From NCBI GenBank assembly GCA_021209875.1, contig JAGYVD010000003.1:1550001-1614000 (forward strand): 64,000 nucleotides of DNA, in the 5' to 3' direction. Positions 62,520-64,000 of this stretch are shown one piece after another; the first letter of the stretch is position 1, and each line of letters opens with the position of its first letter. The notes under the pieces are model-generated. The model saw only the letters and a program-made list of their open reading frames with translations, did no database searches and was not told where the DNA came from. Source of the stretch: Rosellinia necatrix (lineage: Eukaryota > Ascomycota > Sordariomycetes > Xylariales > Xylariaceae). A program made the position numbers and the translations under genes.

Positions 62520-64000
62520 ATTATAATTAATTATAGCTAATCGTGCAAATATTGCGATCAAATGTTTAATTTAGCGTATAACCGGGGTTAATATGTTGTA
62601 TGTTATATTAAACGTCCAGCTAAATATATACAAAATATATTACTTTTAATTAAACGTATTTGCAAGCGATATAATATACTGTTTATATTATATAATATAT
62701 TATTCTAATATTTATATAAATGCAACTGTTTTAGTATTACACTAAAGAATTATATAAAAATTGTTTTTTTTTTAGTAAAACTAGTCGGAAATATAGTAGC
62801 AGACAAAATTATAAGCTTTAAACAAAAAAACAAATCGATTATACTGTTTATTTAAAAAATACTTAATAAGTTATATAACTTTAAAAAAACAGAAGCAAAA
62901 AATAATAATTTTTTATATTTTAAAGTTATTATTTAAAAATTTATTAATAATAAAAATATTACGGTAAGCTTAAATATAAGCTATATTTGCTTAATAATAA
63001 TAAAATAATTATTAAGCAAATTTAAACATACTTTTAAAAATAAACAGGCTAGATTTAAAAAAGTTAGAAATAGTCGAATTAAATATAAACAAAAGGCTAT
63101 ACTAAAATTTTATATTTTAAGCAACAACAATTATAGATTTTTATAATTGTTAAAGTTTATAAACATAGCCTAAGTTATAAAAAAAAAAAACGATATTAAA
63201 ATGTTGTTAAAAAATAATTTTTTAAATACTTATAAAGTATTAATTAATTATAGTTTAAATGCAGTTATTTTTATAAATGTTAAAAACTTTAAAATGTTTT
63301 TTTAAGTATTTTTTAAAGCAAACTTATACGTTTATAAAATAATTTTAGCATAAAAAGTTATTTTAGCGCCCAAAATATTAATGCTAGCACTAGCTAAATA
63401 TAAACTGCTATTAAAAAACAAAAACTTTATATTTAAGCTATTATAAAAGAATAATATAGCAACTTTAGTTAAGTTTACAACTTCTACAAGCGTAGTAGTT
63501 ACTAATCTGTTTTTTAAAACTAAGACTATTTTTAAAAATACTTAAATAAATATAATTAAAAAACAACTATATTAAAAATCAAGTATTAAAAATATATAAA
63601 AAAGATTTTTAAAAGCTGTAATAGTAGCTGCAAGCTTAACAGCAGCTAAAGCTGTAAATATAACTAATATATTGCCGACTAACACCGGCTTATTAATTAA
63701 CATGTTTTAAAATATTTTGTTAATTATTAATTTTAGTATTTCTATATCTAAAAATAAAATATATATTTTTAACAAGTTTAAATTACTAAACGCGTACTTA
63801 TTAGCGGACCCTGTATTAATAACTTTTATTTTTGCAGCTATTACTATTAATATGTATTAAAAGCGCGACGCGACGCAGGACCTAGACCTAACCGTAATAA
63901 AAACTAGTGCGATTACTAAAATAATTAACATGTTAAAACAACACAGAATTCCTTTAGCAGGATTTTTTTTTAATAAGATTTTTAATATAATAAACGCGAC
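62520..64000 (+). pseudogene. pol-like remnant of F (protease-to-RT region suspected)
   Basis: The reading is fragmentary. Around 62540 a SCKYC pair of cysteines appears. From about 63300 one frame reads KANLYVYKIILA, a KNKNFIFKLL segment, and STSVVVTNLFFKTKTIFKNT. These resemble the poorly conserved segment between protease and reverse transcriptase in fungal Ty3/Gypsy polyproteins, where a DFIFEP-like motif precedes VVVTN and a KNT motif. Near the end, LLADPVLITF and RDATQDLDLTVIKT are still readable. Stops are frequent. No catalytic motif (D-S/T-G or YxDD) was found inside the window. Confidence 0.4.

Larger units (their letters stand above)
60612..64000 (+). mobile_element. F copy 2: LTR retrotransposon 5' half, runs off the window
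   Basis: It starts TGACACAG, followed by a G-run and two hairpins. A 947-bp leader (LTR plus untranslated region) precedes a gag-like start at 61559. It is A-rich on the plus strand, as for retrotransposon coding. It is less mutated than most elements, with many intact CG and CA sites. Its first ~1.07 kb recur at 7546-8615. Decayed coding continues to the window end. The 3' LTR is outside the window, so the LTR length is unknown. It is probably a Ty3/Gypsy-type element, judging from the degraded region near 63300-63960. Confidence 0.65.

Noticed and set aside
63950..64000. AGCAGGATTTTT/AATAAGATTTTT at the window end as a second array of the 14-bp minisatellite
   Set aside because: Only about two imperfect units, and it falls inside the decayed coding frame of F. 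More sequence is needed.
1..64000. CRISPR arrays, tRNA or rRNA genes, bacterial operons, or a mitochondrial origin for the AT-rich DNA
   Set aside because: No regularly spaced repeats with unique spacers and no tRNA or rRNA landmarks. AT-richness is explained by transition-type decay between repeat copies, and the spliced nuclear gene argues against an organellar origin.

Overview
The window looks like an AT-rich, transposon-packed block of a filamentous ascomycete chromosome, probably a dothideomycete-type genome with AT isochores, although the species cannot be named from sequence alone. About 95% of it is extremely AT-rich. It consists of degenerate long-terminal-repeat (LTR) elements nested in one another. 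Different copies of one element differ almost only by C-to-T and G-to-A changes, and their reading frames are full of stops. This is the signature of repeat-induced point mutation (RIP). No rRNA, tRNA, CRISPR array, operon or bacterial feature was seen.

Layout, left to right (family letters are mine). 1-2886: 5' part of a Ty3/Gypsy-like retrotransposon on the minus strand (R1), with a readable gag frame broken by stops. 2887-3391: fragment of a repeat (D) that recurs at 21103-21610. 3392-7545: LTR element C, copy 1, cut off by 7546-8615, the start of element F. 8616-16463: a 7.85 kb element A. 16464-19798: C copy 2, lacking its left part. About 19840-37099: C copy 3, split by a tandemly duplicated 358-bp repeat that itself holds a ~5.4 kb D insertion, and by a complete 8.08 kb element B (28410-36489) with a perfect 5-bp target duplication. 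37584-37889: a solo terminal repeat of A. 37899-42118: featureless AT-rich DNA. 42119-45386: the only island of normal base composition. 45550-49574: small LTR element E. 49581-49672: an (AAT)n microsatellite. 50003-57899: a second full A. 58663-58874: a 14-bp minisatellite. 60612-64000: a second, less decayed F copy, cut by the window end.

The island carries the one gene I can support. It is a minus-strand, three-exon gene for a 542-residue membrane-anchored DUF1365-family protein, with two canonical short fungal introns and no inactivating change. The other open frames are chance products of AT-rich DNA or antisense shadows.

The most interesting structural signal concerns how RIP stops. 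In elements A, B and C and in the 358-bp repeat, the outermost ~60-140 bp keep normal GC content, while the same bases in the inward-facing terminal repeat are mutated to AT. Other points: element A has long inverted tips and a 9-bp target duplication, unusual for an LTR element; A copy 1 has mismatched flanks, suggesting ectopic recombination; and a 63-bp tandem duplication arose after RIP. I see no evidence for a new multi-gene system here.
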